From an uncultured Clostridia bacterium (GTDB taxonomy: Bacteria; Bacillota; Clostridia; Christensenellales; Borkfalkiaceae), in contig CATZIC010000001.1 in assembly GCA_958419945.1 (NCBI GenBank), positions 1-64,000 on the forward strand: a stretch of DNA of 64,000 nt, read 5' to 3'. Made by a program: the position numbers and the translations under genes. The stretch's first letter is position 1; each line of letters opens with the position of its first letter. The notes under the pieces are model-generated. The model saw only the letters and a program-made list of their open reading frames with translations, was not told where the DNA came from and searched no databases. This document shows, in pieces, positions 27,837-36,260 of the stretch.

Positions 27837-29381
27837 CTACCCCCTTCTTATCTTTCCGATGTTTTCGGTTATAATTTCCTGTCCGCTGACGCCTTTAAAA
27901 CTTAAATTTTTAAGGTTTAAGGCTTGTACGTTATTAAAATACATTCCTTTTTTGGAACACTTTTTAACGCCCGTCGCCATGGACGGCACACCGGATTTAG
28001 CGTCTTCTTTAAAGGTAAAACTTACGTTTTCCACTGTGATTTCGGAAATCGGCTGTTCGGGCAGCCCGTCGCAATATGCGGCGCAGACGTGACAGTTTTC
28101 GCAGACCATGTTTTTGAAACAGAATTTGCCAAGATAGGGCGTTCCGTCGTCTACGGGCAATTTTTCCCTTGACCAAACGTATTCGCTGTACCTGTCGGGA
28201 TCGCAGCAGTAGTAGTACATATTGATAACTATAGGCGTTAAAACGTCCTGCATTTTAATGTTTTCAAACACTACGCCGTCGATAACCGCATACTTTCCTC
28301 TGCCACGGCGGGTTTTTATTCTTAGCCCGCGGTCGGTTGCCGAAAACAGACATTTATTGACGGTAAGATTTGTAACCCCTGCGGACATTTCACTGCCGAG
28401 AGTTATTGCTCCGTGTCCGTTTTCCATAAGGCAGTTACGGATTACGTGGCGGTTTGCCGGGCGTTTATATTTTTTTGCAATATAGCTTTTTCCCGATTTT
28501 ATAGCGATACAGTCGTCACCTACGCTGAAATGACAGCCGATAATGTTTACCATATCGCAGGATTCGGGATCCAAACCGTCGGTGTTGGGGCTTATAGCCG
28601 GTGCCTTTACGGTTATACCGTAAAAGGATATATTACTGCTGAAATATGGGTGGAACTGCCACGAAGCTGCGTTTTGCCCCGTTACACCGTGGAAGGTAAC
28701 GTTTTTACAATCGTTCAAAAACACCAAACGGGGTCTGCCGATTTTTCTTGCACGCACGTTTTCCCACCAGGTGGAATTTTGAGCGTTTCCGTCGATTATG
28801 CCCTCGCCTACTATCGCGACGTTACTAACACGGGCGCCGAAAATAAGCGCCTGGTGCATACATTTAGGAATACCTTCCCAGGAGCCGCACTGTAAATATC
28901 TATCCGAATACTCGTCTTTTATTTCGCCGGGGATTACGGGATAACGGGTTTCGTCCGTTACGCCTAAAAGAACGGCGCCCTCACATAATTCCAAAGTAAT
29001 ATCGCTTTTTAAAGTTATCGGCGCAGTAAGGTAAACGCCTTTTTTAAGTTGAAGCCTTCCGCCTTTCGGGAGGCAGTTTATAGCCGTCTGAAGGGCAGTC
29101 GTGTCGTCGGCTTTTCCGTCCCCTTTTGCGCCGAAAGCCTGTGCCGTAACGCAAACGGTCTCTTTTTCTGTGCGGAAAGGAAGGGTAAAATCATACCCTT
29201 CTATACCCAAAAGGTATTCCGTATCGGGGGTTAGGCCGAAAAGGGAAAACACGTTGGTGTTTGCGGTTTTTACGGCGGCCCCGTTAAGGGTTACCGTAAA
29301 GCTTTTATCACAGTAATAACTTAGGTCGTTATCCCACTCGAAACAAGCGGAACAACTTGAAGTGTATAGTAGTTTTATCAT
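27837..29381 (-). CDS. GH28 polygalacturonase, probably exo-acting and cytoplasmic
   Basis: 514 aa. I placed the start at MIKLLYTSS (29381), one base after the stop of the upstream membrane gene (TAAAATG), which suggests coupled translation. Residues 1-70 look like a fibronectin-III-like domain. The beta-helix starts at FGAKGDGKADDT. All GH28 signatures are present: SPNTDGLDPESC, GDDCIAIKSGK, NGHGAITLGSE and RGLRIKT, giving the catalytic Asp triad, the His and the Arg-Lys pair. It has no signal peptide. It should hydrolyse imported oligogalacturonides to galacturonate. Rhamnogalacturonan-type specificity cannot be excluded. Confidence 0.92.
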   Translation of the reverse strand: MIKLLYTSSCSACFEWDNDLSYYCDKSFTVTLNGAAVKTANTNVFSLFGLTPDTEYLLGIEGYDFTLPFRTEKETVCVTAQAFGAKGDGKADDTTALQTAINCLPKGGRLQLKKGVYLTAPITLKSDITLELCEGAVLLGVTDETRYPVIPGEIKDEYSDRYLQCGSWEGIPKCMHQALIFGARVSNVAIVGEGIIDGNAQNSTWWENVRARKIGRPRLVFLNDCKNVTFHGVTGQNAASWQFHPYFSSNISFYGITVKAPAISPNTDGLDPESCDMVNIIGCHFSVGDDCIAIKSGKSYIAKKYKRPANRHVIRNCLMENGHGAITLGSEMSAGVTNLTVNKCLFSATDRGLRIKTRRGRGKYAVIDGVVFENIKMQDVLTPIVINMYYYCCDPDRYSEYVWSREKLPVDDGTPYLGKFCFKNMVCENCHVCAAYCDGLPEQPISEITVENVSFTFKEDAKSGVPSMATGVKKCSKKGMYFNNVQALNLKNLSFKGVSGQEIITENIGKIRRG

Positions 29382-29382
29382 T

Positions 29383-30009
29383 TTATTTACCGTAATTAGT
29401 TTTTTTGCGGCGGACGGCAAAAACTATCAGATCCTTAATTCCTATAAATACAAGGTCGTAAATAAGATAGAAAAGTCCGAAAAGGAAGGGTTCTACGCCT
29501 AAAACCACGGTTTCGGGAGGTAGGCCCCTTGCCGTAATTATCCACAAATTTATATAGTGATAGGTGTAAACCACCAAAACAACCACTAAAAGAGCATAAG
29601 GAATGTTTACGAAAAAAGTCCAAAGCTTCTTTTTCGGAAGTAACATCCACTTGTCGTACTCACGATCGCTTGACTGGATAAACCTAAATAGATTGTTGGT
29701 AAGTAGGTCGGTTGCCATGCCGATTGCGATACCGAGTATTAAAATTATTGCGAATGTGTCCTCGACAAACATGCCGAGTCCCCAATAAAAGAAGAAACAG
29801 CATGCGCCTGCAAACCAATATTTTATGAAAAGCGCCTTTAAAAAACTCGGAACTTTAGATAAAAAGCCCTGTTTTACAAGGGATTTTTCCTCTTCCGGAA
29901 TTTCCCCTGCATCTTTGTCGGCGTTAACAAGTCTATTTACGGCGTCGGTATTTAATTGATAGTAATTTTGAATTTCTTCTTTAGCGTCGTCCTTAGTTTT
30001 CTTTGCCAT
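29383..30009 (-). CDS. Unknown membrane protein in the pectin-importer operon
   Basis: 208 aa. The charged N-terminal 50 residues (MAKKTKDDAKEEIQNYY) are probably cytoplasmic. Four to five hydrophobic segments follow (about 62-80, 84-108, 128-150, 165-190). The C-terminus is basic (FAVRRKKTNYGK). No catalytic or binding motif was recognised. It sits between another membrane gene and GH28, is co-directional, and its stop is one base from the GH28 start. It could be an accessory subunit of the importer or a scaffold for the cytoplasmic hydrolases. Both are guesses. Confidence 0.75.
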   Translation of the reverse strand: MAKKTKDDAKEEIQNYYQLNTDAVNRLVNADKDAGEIPEEEKSLVKQGFLSKVPSFLKALFIKYWFAGACCFFFYWGLGMFVEDTFAIILILGIAIGMATDLLTNNLFRFIQSSDREYDKWMLLPKKKLWTFFVNIPYALLVVVLVVYTYHYINLWIITARGLPPETVVLGVEPFLFGLFYLIYDLVFIGIKDLIVFAVRRKKTNYGK

Positions 30010-30036
30010 TTTTATTGGGATTTATATTCGTGAAAA

Positions 30037-30068
30037 TGACTGTAACGCTAAATGCGGCGTTACAGTCA
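30037..30068 (-). terminator. Intercistronic hairpin between two membrane genes
   Basis: TGACTGTAACGC pairs perfectly with GCGTTACAGTCA around an 8-base loop, followed on the minus strand by only four T. It is probably an attenuator or RNA-processing/stability hairpin rather than a full terminator. Confidence 0.55.
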
Positions 30069-30073
30069 AAATA

Positions 30074-30760
30074 TTATTCGTCTTCTCTTTCAATAGCGCC
30101 CATCTCGGTGTTATACTCAACGTTAACCGAAGTATTGATTTTAGCGAGCAGTTTGCCGATAAACGGTGCTAAGCCAAACGCCAAACTTGCAATACCGATA
30201 AGAATAACGTGCGCTATCAGCATGCCTTTAACGGTAAAAAGATATTTGTACTTTTCCTGGAATGAAGATGTGAAATATTTGTCGGCATTGTTGATATATA
30301 TGCCGTCAATAAGTTGCGAACGGTATACAAAGTCGCAAGCGATAACCGCAATCATCATTACGAAGAATATTGCAAGCATTACGTAGTTGGGTTTGTGGCG
30401 GCGTGGATAAACGTTTATCATGCACACGAACCCCAAAATGGAAAATAGTACCGCAACAAATTGGCATATTCCCATATTTTCTTTGTTTATGTATGCGGTG
30501 GAGTTTGATACCGCCGTTAAATTAAGGGTATACACCAAAAGCGCAACTACGTATATAACCATAGCAATGTTATGGGGACGGCGTTTAAGTCCTACCATAA
30601 ATTTGCGGAAAAATTCCTTAATCCAAGCGACAAAGGCGTTAGGTTTCTTTTTTGTATCGTCTTTTGCCGTTATTTCGCTATTTTGTTGCTCTTTTACGGT
30701 TTCTTCGGTTTCTAAAGAGACGGTTTCCGCCATTTCTGTTTTTTCTAATGATTCGTTCAC
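30074..30760 (-). CDS. Unknown four-helix membrane protein in the pectin-importer operon
   Basis: 228 aa. The acidic, Glu/Thr-rich N-terminus of about 45 residues is probably cytoplasmic. Four hydrophobic segments follow (about 65-85, 100-118, 128-146, 185-208). The C-terminus is acidic (MGAIEREDE). A family was not recognised. It begins 10 bases after the stop of the ATP-binding subunit gene, so it is very likely co-translated with the transporter. Confidence 0.75.
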   Translation of the reverse strand: MNESLEKTEMAETVSLETEETVKEQQNSEITAKDDTKKKPNAFVAWIKEFFRKFMVGLKRRPHNIAMVIYVVALLVYTLNLTAVSNSTAYINKENMGICQFVAVLFSILGFVCMINVYPRRHKPNYVMLAIFFVMMIAVIACDFVYRSQLIDGIYINNADKYFTSSFQEKYKYLFTVKGMLIAHVILIGIASLAFGLAPFIGKLLAKINTSVNVEYNTEMGAIEREDE

Positions 30761-30770
30761 GGTCTCCCTC

Positions 30771-31829
30771 CTATCTTATTGCGTTTGTGGTTTCTTTATC
30801 GAAGAAGTGCATACGGTCAAACCCGACTTTTACTACGTCGCCGAGTTTGTAATTTGCCCAGTAATGCAGTTTTGCAACCGCTTTTTTACTGCCTATATGT
30901 CCGTGCACCAAGGTGTTTTGTCCTAAATTTTCATTATTTGTAACGTTTAAAGTGATTTCACCGTTTTCAACGATGTTTTCGGGGCGAACGCCGAGGACTA
31001 TTTCTTTACCCTCGTAATTAGCTAAAAGGCTACGCTGATTATCGTCCAAAGTTACGCTAAAGCCGTCCCCTAAAAGGGCGCCTTTTCCCACCTTTACGTC
31101 GAAAAAGTTCATTGGAGGAAGTCCTATAAAGCTTGCAACGAAAAGGTTGTTAGGGGTATCGTAAAGTTCTAACGGAGTTCCGATCTGCTGTACGTGCCCC
31201 ATAGACATACAAACGATTCTGTCAGCCAAAGTAAGAGCTTCGGTCTGATCGTGAGTTACGTACAAAATAGTGGCCTTTAAACGTTTATGTAAAAGCAAAA
31301 TTTCACGGCGCATTGCACCACGAAGTTTTGCGTCGAGGTTTGAAAGCGGTTCGTCAAACAAAAATACTTTGGGGTTACGGACGATTGCCCTGCCCATTGC
31401 AACCCTTTGGCGCTGTCCGCCGGAAAGTTGCTTAGGCTTTTTATTTAGCTGAGAAGTAAGCCCTAAAATTTCCGCCGCCGCCATAACCTTTTCGTGAATA
31501 ACGTTTTTGTTTTCCTTTCTTAAAATAAGGGAAAACGCCATGTTTTCATAGACCGTCATGTGCCCGTAGAGAGCGTAGTTTTGGAAAACCATTGCCTCGT
31601 CCCTATCTTTTGGGGGCATTCTCGTAACGTCCACTCCGTCGATTATAAGGGTGCCGGAAGTTATATCTTCAAGACCTGCAACCATACGAAGGGTGGTGGA
31701 CTTTCCACAGCCTGAAGGACCGACTAAAACGATAAATTCTCCATCATTTACGTCTAAGTTAAAGTCGTACACCGCTTGTACGTTGTTATCGTAAATTTTA
31801 TCTAAATGTTGTAATTTAAGTTCTGCCAT
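30771..31829 (-). CDS. Sugar ABC transporter ATP-binding protein, MsmX/UgpC type
   Basis: 352 aa ATPase that powers CUT1 sugar importers. Walker A GPSGCGKST, the Q-loop, signature LSGGQRQRVAMGRA, Walker B VFLFDEPLSNLD and the H-loop THDQTEA are all intact. The C-terminal TOBE/regulatory domain covers about 240-352. It lies within the importer operon, downstream of the binding protein and two small membrane genes. A second MsmX-type ATPase lies at 43804. MsmX proteins can serve several importers. Confidence 0.95.
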   Translation of the reverse strand: MAELKLQHLDKIYDNNVQAVYDFNLDVNDGEFIVLVGPSGCGKSTTLRMVAGLEDITSGTLIIDGVDVTRMPPKDRDEAMVFQNYALYGHMTVYENMAFSLILRKENKNVIHEKVMAAAEILGLTSQLNKKPKQLSGGQRQRVAMGRAIVRNPKVFLFDEPLSNLDAKLRGAMRREILLLHKRLKATILYVTHDQTEALTLADRIVCMSMGHVQQIGTPLELYDTPNNLFVASFIGLPPMNFFDVKVGKGALLGDGFSVTLDDNQRSLLANYEGKEIVLGVRPENIVENGEITLNVTNNENLGQNTLVHGHIGSKKAVAKLHYWANYKLGDVVKVGFDRMHFFDKETTNAIR

Positions 31830-31845
31830 AATTTTCCTCGATTAC

Positions 31846-32358
31846 TTAGCTCGGTTGTTCTTCGCCGATTGTTTTACGATAATCAGCCAAAATCTTGCTT
31901 CTTATAACGCCGATTATGCCGGCTGTTATAAGGATTACGCCCGAAGATATAAGATAGATTATAACACGGATAAACTGTGCGGTTTCCATAACCATTTGTT
32001 GGCTTTCAGCGGTAACCGGTGTTGCGTGCGCTTTTAAGGGATAATAAACTATCCTTAAAAGTTGAAGTGCACCGACAACTATTAAAGCTATGCCGTATGC
32101 GGGTTTATAGTTTTTAATGCCTTCCGAACATAAAAAGCAAGCTAGCATAAATATAAGATTATATATTACCGACATAAACATTGGAAACGAGTAATAATAT
32201 CTTACGTTAGATTTATATATACTGACGAAATAGAAAACGTTTAATAAAATTGCCAAAATTGCAAGGCTTGAGGGCAATTTGTTTTTTGAAAAACGCATCC
32301 TGTCCTTTTTTATAGTAGCTGCGTCCATAATAACGTCCGTATTGTTTACGTTTTTCAT
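31846..32358 (-). CDS. Unknown small membrane protein in the pectin-importer operon
   Basis: 170 aa from the ATG at 32358, which has GGGGAGG upstream and overlaps the preceding stop codon (ATGA). An in-frame upstream ATG lies inside the previous gene and is unlikely. Four hydrophobic segments are spread over about 30-150 (LAILAILLNVFYFVSIY, MSVIYNLIFMLACFLC, GIALIVVGALQLL, VIIYLISSGVILITAGIIG). No family was recognised. Together with the preceding gene it may form a paired membrane complex. Confidence 0.75.
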   Translation of the reverse strand: MKNVNNTDVIMDAATIKKDRMRFSKNKLPSSLAILAILLNVFYFVSIYKSNVRYYYSFPMFMSVIYNLIFMLACFLCSEGIKNYKPAYGIALIVVGALQLLRIVYYPLKAHATPVTAESQQMVMETAQFIRVIIYLISSGVILITAGIIGVIRSKILADYRKTIGEEQPS

Positions 32359-32963
32359 AAAGCCGCCTCCCCGTTTAACAGTTCGTTTTCCTTTTTCATC
32401 AAAAGTTTTTTCCAAATTACGTTGAATATAAGAAGTCCCGCAACTATTATAAGTAGCGCCGATATAACGTAGCCTATATCAAAGCAAAAAGTGGAATCGC
32501 TATAAATTGTATTGTTCTTTTCACTGAATGCTTTTAACTCCTCGAAATCCACCAATAAATATTGCGCACGATAAATGCTAAGATTTATAATAGTAAATAT
32601 CGCTGCGGCAATATTCGCCACGCTTATTAAGCCGGCGGATATGTAGTTACCTATGTAATATTTTCTTCTTGACTTGCTGCACGTTATGAAAAAGGTGAGC
32701 GAAATCAGGATTACGCCGACAGCAACGAACAAAAGTTGCGTATTAAAATCCTGCATATTGTAGAATATTTTTGCGCCTTTTACGTATTCAGCCGTTTCTT
32801 CGAAACCTGCTTCAACTAACTCTTCTTTTTCGAGATCGTATGCTTCATACAAAGTAACGTATATATTCGTCATTATAGACAGTGCGTAAATAAAATAGAC
32901 AACGAATACCCCAATAAGAAGGAATGATAGTATCTTTTGAAATTTTAGTTGTGCCTTGAACAT
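32355..32963 (-). CDS. Unknown membrane protein in the pectin-importer operon
   Basis: 202 aa from MFKAQLKFQK (32963), with AAAGGAG 7 bases upstream. The first hydrophobic segment (about 12-32) is followed by a 45-residue, probably extracellular loop rich in Glu (LEKEELVEAGFEET). Three more hydrophobic segments follow at about 78-95, 105-128 and 160-182. The basic C-terminus overlaps the next gene by four bases. It is first after the binding-protein gene and separated from it by a stable hairpin. No family was recognised. Confidence 0.75.
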   Translation of the reverse strand: MFKAQLKFQKILSFLLIGVFVVYFIYALSIMTNIYVTLYEAYDLEKEELVEAGFEETAEYVKGAKIFYNMQDFNTQLLFVAVGVILISLTFFITCSKSRRKYYIGNYISAGLISVANIAAAIFTIINLSIYRAQYLLVDFEELKAFSEKNNTIYSDSTFCFDIGYVISALLIIVAGLLIFNVIWKKLLMKKENELLNGEAAL

Positions 32964-33052
32964 AGGTTCTCCTTTAATTTCCGTGAAGGTTAAAGGGCTT
33001 ATCCCCTTCATATATTTTATAATTAGTAAAATTTAGGATTTTGCCGCTTTTT

Positions 33053-33076
33053 GTGGGGGAAGATTTCTTCCCCCAC
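33053..33076. repeat. Stable hairpin downstream of the binding-protein gene
   Basis: GTGGGGGAAG and CTTCCCCCAC around ATTT, with no T-run on the minus strand after the stem. It is placed 22 bases after the binding-protein stop. Hairpins here commonly protect the upstream message in importer operons. Confidence 0.65.
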
Positions 33077-33098
33077 GTGCGGTAAGAACAAATATTAA

Positions 33099-35204
33099 TT
33101 ATTTGTTGATTTTGTTGTAATAAAGTTTAAGTCTTTCCCAAGCGCTGTTCTTGATTTCAAGATATCTTTCTGCGCCCCATTCGCCCTTAGTTACGGAAAG
33201 TGCGGTTGCACGGCTGGTAACTTCGGGGGTATTGGACATGCTGTAACCATTTGCAACGATGTCTAAAAGCATGTTGTACTGTTTCTTTTCCTGGCTGAAT
33301 TTACCGCTGCTTGAAAGCTGAGTAAACGTGCTTATTGTGGTGTTTTCAGTGTTGGTGTGCGGTAAAACGGTAGGAACGGAAGTGTACCAAGCGTTTTCGG
33401 CGAGAGCGAGTTCGGGATGCTTAATGGTGCCGAGAGCGATAGCTGCGGAGAGTTTTGCAGCGCCTTCTTTACCTACTTCGTGAGTGCACTGATATTCGAA
33501 AGCCTGAGACTTAACGAAACTTAAAGTGGAGCCTAAATACCAACGAGCATAGTTGGTGTAGCTGCCGCTTCCCTTGGACCAAAGTTCTTCATAAGTTTTG
33601 TCGGAAATAACAGGCATCTGTTTGCCGTTGAAGTTGAAGGTTACATAGCTTCCGTCTGCATTGGTCTTAATGAAAGCGTCGGGACCGTAGGACATAAGGA
33701 TCTGACCTTCTTCACTATACGCATAATCGATAAGTGCGAGTGCTGCGTTTAATTTGTCGGGGTTATCTTTAACGCCTTCTGCGGAGATTGCCCAACCATC
33801 AGTCTTAACGGAACGCCAAGATTCGGTGAATCTCATGTATTTTTCTTCTCCGTCATTCCATTTTGCAACGGGAACCATAGCAGCGCAGTATTTTTCGCCT
33901 TCCTGAAGTTTGGTCTGGTTGTAAACGGTCTGAGTCTGGCTGTAGTCGTAAGACATAAGACCAGCGTCTTTTTCAAGATAGGTATCGGATTTACCGGTAC
34001 CGGTCATGATAATAAGACCTTCTTTGTACATTTGGTTCATCTTTTCCATAGCAACGTAGGTAGATTCGTCCTGACGAGCGTCATGAAGTTTACCATCGGT
34101 ACCAACGTAAAGATAATCCTGTCTGGATTCTAAACCACGAACACCGAACAAAGTGCCTGCAAAGCGGAATAAGTCAACCTGACGTTGGTTGCTGCTGGTT
34201 TCACGAGAATAAAGACCGGAAATGGGGTTGCCGTCAACGTCGTTCTTGTTTGCAACTGCGCAGCGGAGGAGAGCTACCATTTCGTCAGCATCCCAGCAAG
34301 CGTTGTAGCCGAGGAAGAGGTCTGAACGTTTGGTTCCATAATATCCGTCATAAGTTTTGTCGATATAATCACGGAACATTGCAACAGCTTCTACACCGGT
34401 GATGGTGCCTGCTTCGTTCATCTTTTTGATGATGTTGAAGCCATCGTCGTCATAATTCTTGGTGATGGTGGTGGTTGCGGTGCCGTCAGCGTTTAAGGAT
34501 TCTACTGCTACTTTGCCTTCTGTAGGCATGTAAGGAGTGTAAGCTGCGGTTGCTAAATTTCTTGTGTTAGCGTTTGTGTAAGCTTCTTCGCCGTCCAAAA
34601 GTTCCATAACCCAGTCAGCACGCATTAAGGGCATACGTTCGATATCGTTAACGCCGTCAAAGTAAGGCGAGAAGTAAATAGCGCCGTCAGCTACGTTACC
34701 GGTTACGGACAAACGAACGATGGGGTTAGCTTCGAGATATGCTTTGAAGTTAGGCATTTTGTCAAGATACTGAGCGATATTGACAACTTTGCCCGCAGGA
34801 CCTGCTGCGTTCAATAAGTTAGCGGTACCGGATACCATATCTACGTCGCCGAGTTTTGCTTCCCAATAAGCCCATTCTTCACTTGCTTTTTTACCCTGAT
34901 ACTTGTCTTCGAATTCAACTTTGAGTTTCTTTTCGAGTTCTGCCCAAGTAGGTTTAAGGTCGCCGGTGTGATAGGTTTGACCGTCTGCCAAAGTAACGCC
35001 TTCGCCTGCTTTTGCAGCGCTGAAAGCAATACCTGTGTCTGCACTGTTGTAACCGGTTGCCATACGAAGAACGGTTCCGTCTGCATATTCGAGCTTAGGT
35101 GTGTTATCAGAACCGCTGCTACCCTGATCGGGGGGAGTACATGCTACGATAGAACAAGCTAATACTAAAGCGAGTACAATCGTAAGAAGTTTGAATTTTT
35201 TCAT
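33099..35204 (-). CDS. Extracellular sugar-binding lipoprotein of an LplA/YtcQ-type importer
   Basis: 701 aa from MKKFKLL (35204), with GGAGG 8 bases upstream. Lipoprotein signal with lipobox IVAC near residue 22, then a Gly/Ser linker. It belongs to the large solute-binding proteins that accompany LplB/LplC-type permeases. At about 700 aa it is longer than the usual 500-550. It probably binds oligogalacturonides or rhamnogalacturonan fragments, inferred from the co-directional GH28 and GH105 genes. The permease genes lie just upstream. A repeat B copy lies in the 150-base gap. Confidence 0.9.
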   Translation of the reverse strand: MKKFKLLTIVLALVLACSIVACTPPDQGSSGSDNTPKLEYADGTVLRMATGYNSADTGIAFSAAKAGEGVTLADGQTYHTGDLKPTWAELEKKLKVEFEDKYQGKKASEEWAYWEAKLGDVDMVSGTANLLNAAGPAGKVVNIAQYLDKMPNFKAYLEANPIVRLSVTGNVADGAIYFSPYFDGVNDIERMPLMRADWVMELLDGEEAYTNANTRNLATAAYTPYMPTEGKVAVESLNADGTATTTITKNYDDDGFNIIKKMNEAGTITGVEAVAMFRDYIDKTYDGYYGTKRSDLFLGYNACWDADEMVALLRCAVANKNDVDGNPISGLYSRETSSNQRQVDLFRFAGTLFGVRGLESRQDYLYVGTDGKLHDARQDESTYVAMEKMNQMYKEGLIIMTGTGKSDTYLEKDAGLMSYDYSQTQTVYNQTKLQEGEKYCAAMVPVAKWNDGEEKYMRFTESWRSVKTDGWAISAEGVKDNPDKLNAALALIDYAYSEEGQILMSYGPDAFIKTNADGSYVTFNFNGKQMPVISDKTYEELWSKGSGSYTNYARWYLGSTLSFVKSQAFEYQCTHEVGKEGAAKLSAAIALGTIKHPELALAENAWYTSVPTVLPHTNTENTTISTFTQLSSSGKFSQEKKQYNMLLDIVANGYSMSNTPEVTSRATALSVTKGEWGAERYLEIKNSAWERLKLYYNKINK

Positions 35205-35311
35205 TTTTACCTCCATATATTTGCTATATTTTTCCGTTTTCACGGTTTAAGCCTTGATTGATTTTTAAGAGAATAGTGAAATAACTATCGCCAAATAAAT
35301 TAGTTTGGGCG

Positions 35312-35350
35312 TCTGGATTACCACGGAGCTTTAGCTCCTTTGAGTGACGA
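35312..35350 (+). repeat. Palindromic repeat B, copy 7
   Basis: TCTGGATTACCACGGAGC, TTTA, GCTCCTTTGAGTGACGA. A diverged copy within the importer operon, between the permease and binding-protein genes. Confidence 0.65.
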
Positions 35351-35357
35351 TATAAAA

Positions 35358-36248
35358 TTACTCTTTGACGCCGCCCATATTTACGCCCTTTGCAAAGTAT
35401 TTTTGAATAAAGGGGTATATGACTAAAATGGGGATTACCGCACATACGACGAGGGCGTAGATTGCGGAGTTTGGTGCGTAGTTTTTGCTCCACCCCGCCA
35501 AATACTCTGAGTCGGTTAGTTCGGTTAGCGTGTCGTGAATGAATACCTGCAGAGGAACTTCGTTACGGTTACTAATCATTTGGTTTGCCCAGTAGTAACC
35601 ATTCCAACGGGAGATCGCAAAGAACAGTGCGACCGTTGCGATGGTGGATTTACTCATCGGTATGTAGACTTTAAATAAAACCTGCATTTCGGTTGCGCCG
35701 TCCACCCTTGCGGCCTCTTCGATTTCGGAAGGTACGCCTTCGAAAGCGTTACGAAGAAGTATAATGTTCATAGCAGCCATACCCATTGCGATAACTATGA
35801 GCCACTTATCGTCGGTAATACCTACGCCTTCAAAAACCTTTTGAGTTGCAAGGTAGTTTAAATACTGCGGTACGATACCTGCCGAAAACCACATAGTAAA
35901 TACCAAGAAGAAGTTGAAGCCTTTTCTAAATAGCAATCTCTTTTTTGAAAGCGCATAACCGCCAAGGATTGCTACGCCAAGCGCCCAAATGGTACCGTAA
36001 AGGGTTAAAAACAGTGTGTTTGTGTAAGCGTTCCAGAACATGTTGTTACCAAACATGCTTGCAAAAGCTTCAAACTGTATGTCTTTTGGGAAAAGGATGA
36101 CTTCGTTATACTCTACAGCATGTCTTCCGGATATTGCAGCCGAGATGGCGTACAAGAAGGGATACAGACAACAAATAGCGAATATCGTAAGGAAAACGTA
36201 ACTTATAATTTTAAAAATCAGTTCGGATACTTCCAGTTTTCTTTTCAT
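35358..36248 (-). CDS. Sugar ABC transporter permease, LplC/YtcP type
   Basis: 296 aa, six membrane helices. The EAA loop EEAARVDGATEMQVLFKVYIP (19 residues from EAARVDG) contacts the ATPase. The final segment (IQKYFAKGVNMGGVKE) is the typical end of YtcP/LplC proteins. It starts 12 bases after the partner permease and pairs with it to form the channel. Confidence 0.94.
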   Translation of the reverse strand: MKRKLEVSELIFKIISYVFLTIFAICCLYPFLYAISAAISGRHAVEYNEVILFPKDIQFEAFASMFGNNMFWNAYTNTLFLTLYGTIWALGVAILGGYALSKKRLLFRKGFNFFLVFTMWFSAGIVPQYLNYLATQKVFEGVGITDDKWLIVIAMGMAAMNIILLRNAFEGVPSEIEEAARVDGATEMQVLFKVYIPMSKSTIATVALFFAISRWNGYYWANQMISNRNEVPLQVFIHDTLTELTDSEYLAGWSKNYAPNSAIYALVVCAVIPILVIYPFIQKYFAKGVNMGGVKE

Positions 36249-36260
36249 AATTCTCCTCCC

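Noticed and set aside
28583..28612. Repeat A copy inside the GH28 gene
   Set aside because: GGGCTTATAGCC here encodes the conserved AISPNTDG segment of GH28; similarity is likely coincidental. The same applies to the partial match at 13300 in dxr.
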